Below are positions 15,550 to 15,796 of a stretch of 15,796 nucleotides of DNA, piece after piece. The stretch spans positions 1 to 15,796 of the forward strand of contig JACRIP010000228.1 in NCBI GenBank assembly GCA_016220045.1, written 5' to 3'. A model generated the notes under the pieces. It searched no databases and had not been told where the DNA came from. It saw only the letters and a list, made by a program, of their open reading frames with translations. Both the position numbers and the translations under genes were made by a program. Source of the DNA: Planctomycetota bacterium (GTDB lineage Bacteria; Planctomycetota; MHYJ01; WSZJ01; JACPWG01). Every line of letters begins with the position of its first letter. Position 1 is the stretch's first letter.

Positions 15550-15578
15550 TTGACGCCGTCTGGCGCCTCGCGTATGTT
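15550..15578 (+). promoter_or_regulatory. Promoter of the FHA-like gene, predicting a leaderless mRNA
   Basis: TTGACG (15550-15555) and TATGTT (15573-15578) are separated by 17 bp. The usual start point, about 7-8 bases after the -10 box, coincides with the ATG at 15586. Confidence 0.45.
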
Positions 15579-15585
15579 CCGACAC

Positions 15586-15796
15586 ATGCGTCTTTCCTAC
15601 GAAATCGGCGGCGCCTCCCGCAGTTTCGTCTTCTCCGGATGCGCGCCGGTGTTGATCGGGTTATCACCTGAGTGCGGGCTCCGCCTGCAGGCGCCCGGGA
15701 TCGCGCCGCGCCATGTCCTGTGTACCCCCGAGTTGGTGAAGCTGCGGGTGCGCGCGGAGCCGGGCGCGACGCCGATCTACGTCAACGACCGCGCGG
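15586..15796 (+). CDS. FHA-like domain protein, 3' truncated by the window
   Basis: The frame starting at the ATG at 15586 stays open to the end of the window (70 complete codons), beginning MRLSYEIGG. The segment FSGCAPVLIGLSPECGLRLQAPGIAPRHVL resembles the core of a forkhead-associated domain, where the usual pattern is IGR-S-x-C-x-I-x-L followed by S-R-x-H, and IYVNDR fits the later NG turn. The phosphothreonine-contacting Arg and Ser of canonical FHA domains are replaced here (GL for GR, AP for SR), while the His is kept, so it may not bind phosphopeptides. No Shine-Dalgarno precedes the ATG. It is divergent from the dehydrogenase gene. The rest of the protein is outside the window. Confidence 0.6.
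   Translation, partial: MRLSYEIGGASRSFVFSGCAPVLIGLSPECGLRLQAPGIAPRHVLCTPELVKLRVRAEPGATPIYVNDRA

Overview
The window is a GC-rich bacterial chromosome segment with ordinary housekeeping genes (CoA-transferase, GroES/GroEL, an ABC exporter, an amino-acid dehydrogenase) around a small accessory patch. I cannot assign a phylum. The GroEL sequence, the CCACGAAGG-type intergenic repeats and the GAGTAC hexamer repeats remind me of Planctomycetes/Verrucomicrobia/Kiritimatiellota-like genomes, but that is an impression from memory and not a measurement. Several promoters read well as sigma-70-type boxes (TTGNNN, 16-18 bp, TATACT or TAGAAT), and most starts have GGAGG-type ribosome binding sites.

Layout. 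1-84 is the end of an unknown membrane protein. 218-1625 is a two-gene 3-oxoacid CoA-transferase operon (scoA-scoB, +). 1629-1876 is a large imperfect palindrome of CACGAAGG motifs between convergent gene ends. 5276-1877 (-) is a three-gene operon: a membrane-anchored protein of unknown function, an ABC ATPase whose GTG directly abuts the previous stop, then, after a 226-bp gap holding a GAGTAC/GAC microsatellite hairpin, an ABC-2-like permease. 5616-7649 (+) is groES-groEL, closed by a strong TTCG-loop hairpin.

7741-9280 is the accessory patch. It holds a G-rich tract, a candidate promoter, a 111-bp MITE-like element ending in CTAG, a hicB-hicA toxin-antitoxin pair, an exact second copy of the groEL hairpin, and a 171-bp MITE-like element whose ends are related to the first. 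Next comes a large (-) gene, 12970-9281, encoding a 1229-aa protein with an N-terminal CHAT caspase-like protease (His233/Cys302), a central NB-ARC/STAND NTPase (Walker A Lys475, Walker B Asp558) and a C-terminal helical TPR-like array. This protease-NLR architecture is typical of bacterial immune sensors and is the most interesting gene here. It sits head-to-head, across a hairpin-rich 0.7-kb gap, with a small DUF4870-type membrane protein (13682-14083, +).

The window closes with a divergent pair: a Glu/Leu/Phe/Val-dehydrogenase family enzyme with an extended N-terminus (15475-14150, -) and the start of an FHA-like protein (15586 onward, +) that appears to be transcribed without a leader. 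Functionally, the CoA-transferase, dehydrogenase and chaperonin genes look like core metabolism and protein folding. The hicBA/CHAT-STAND patch with its two related MITEs looks like a small defence-type island.
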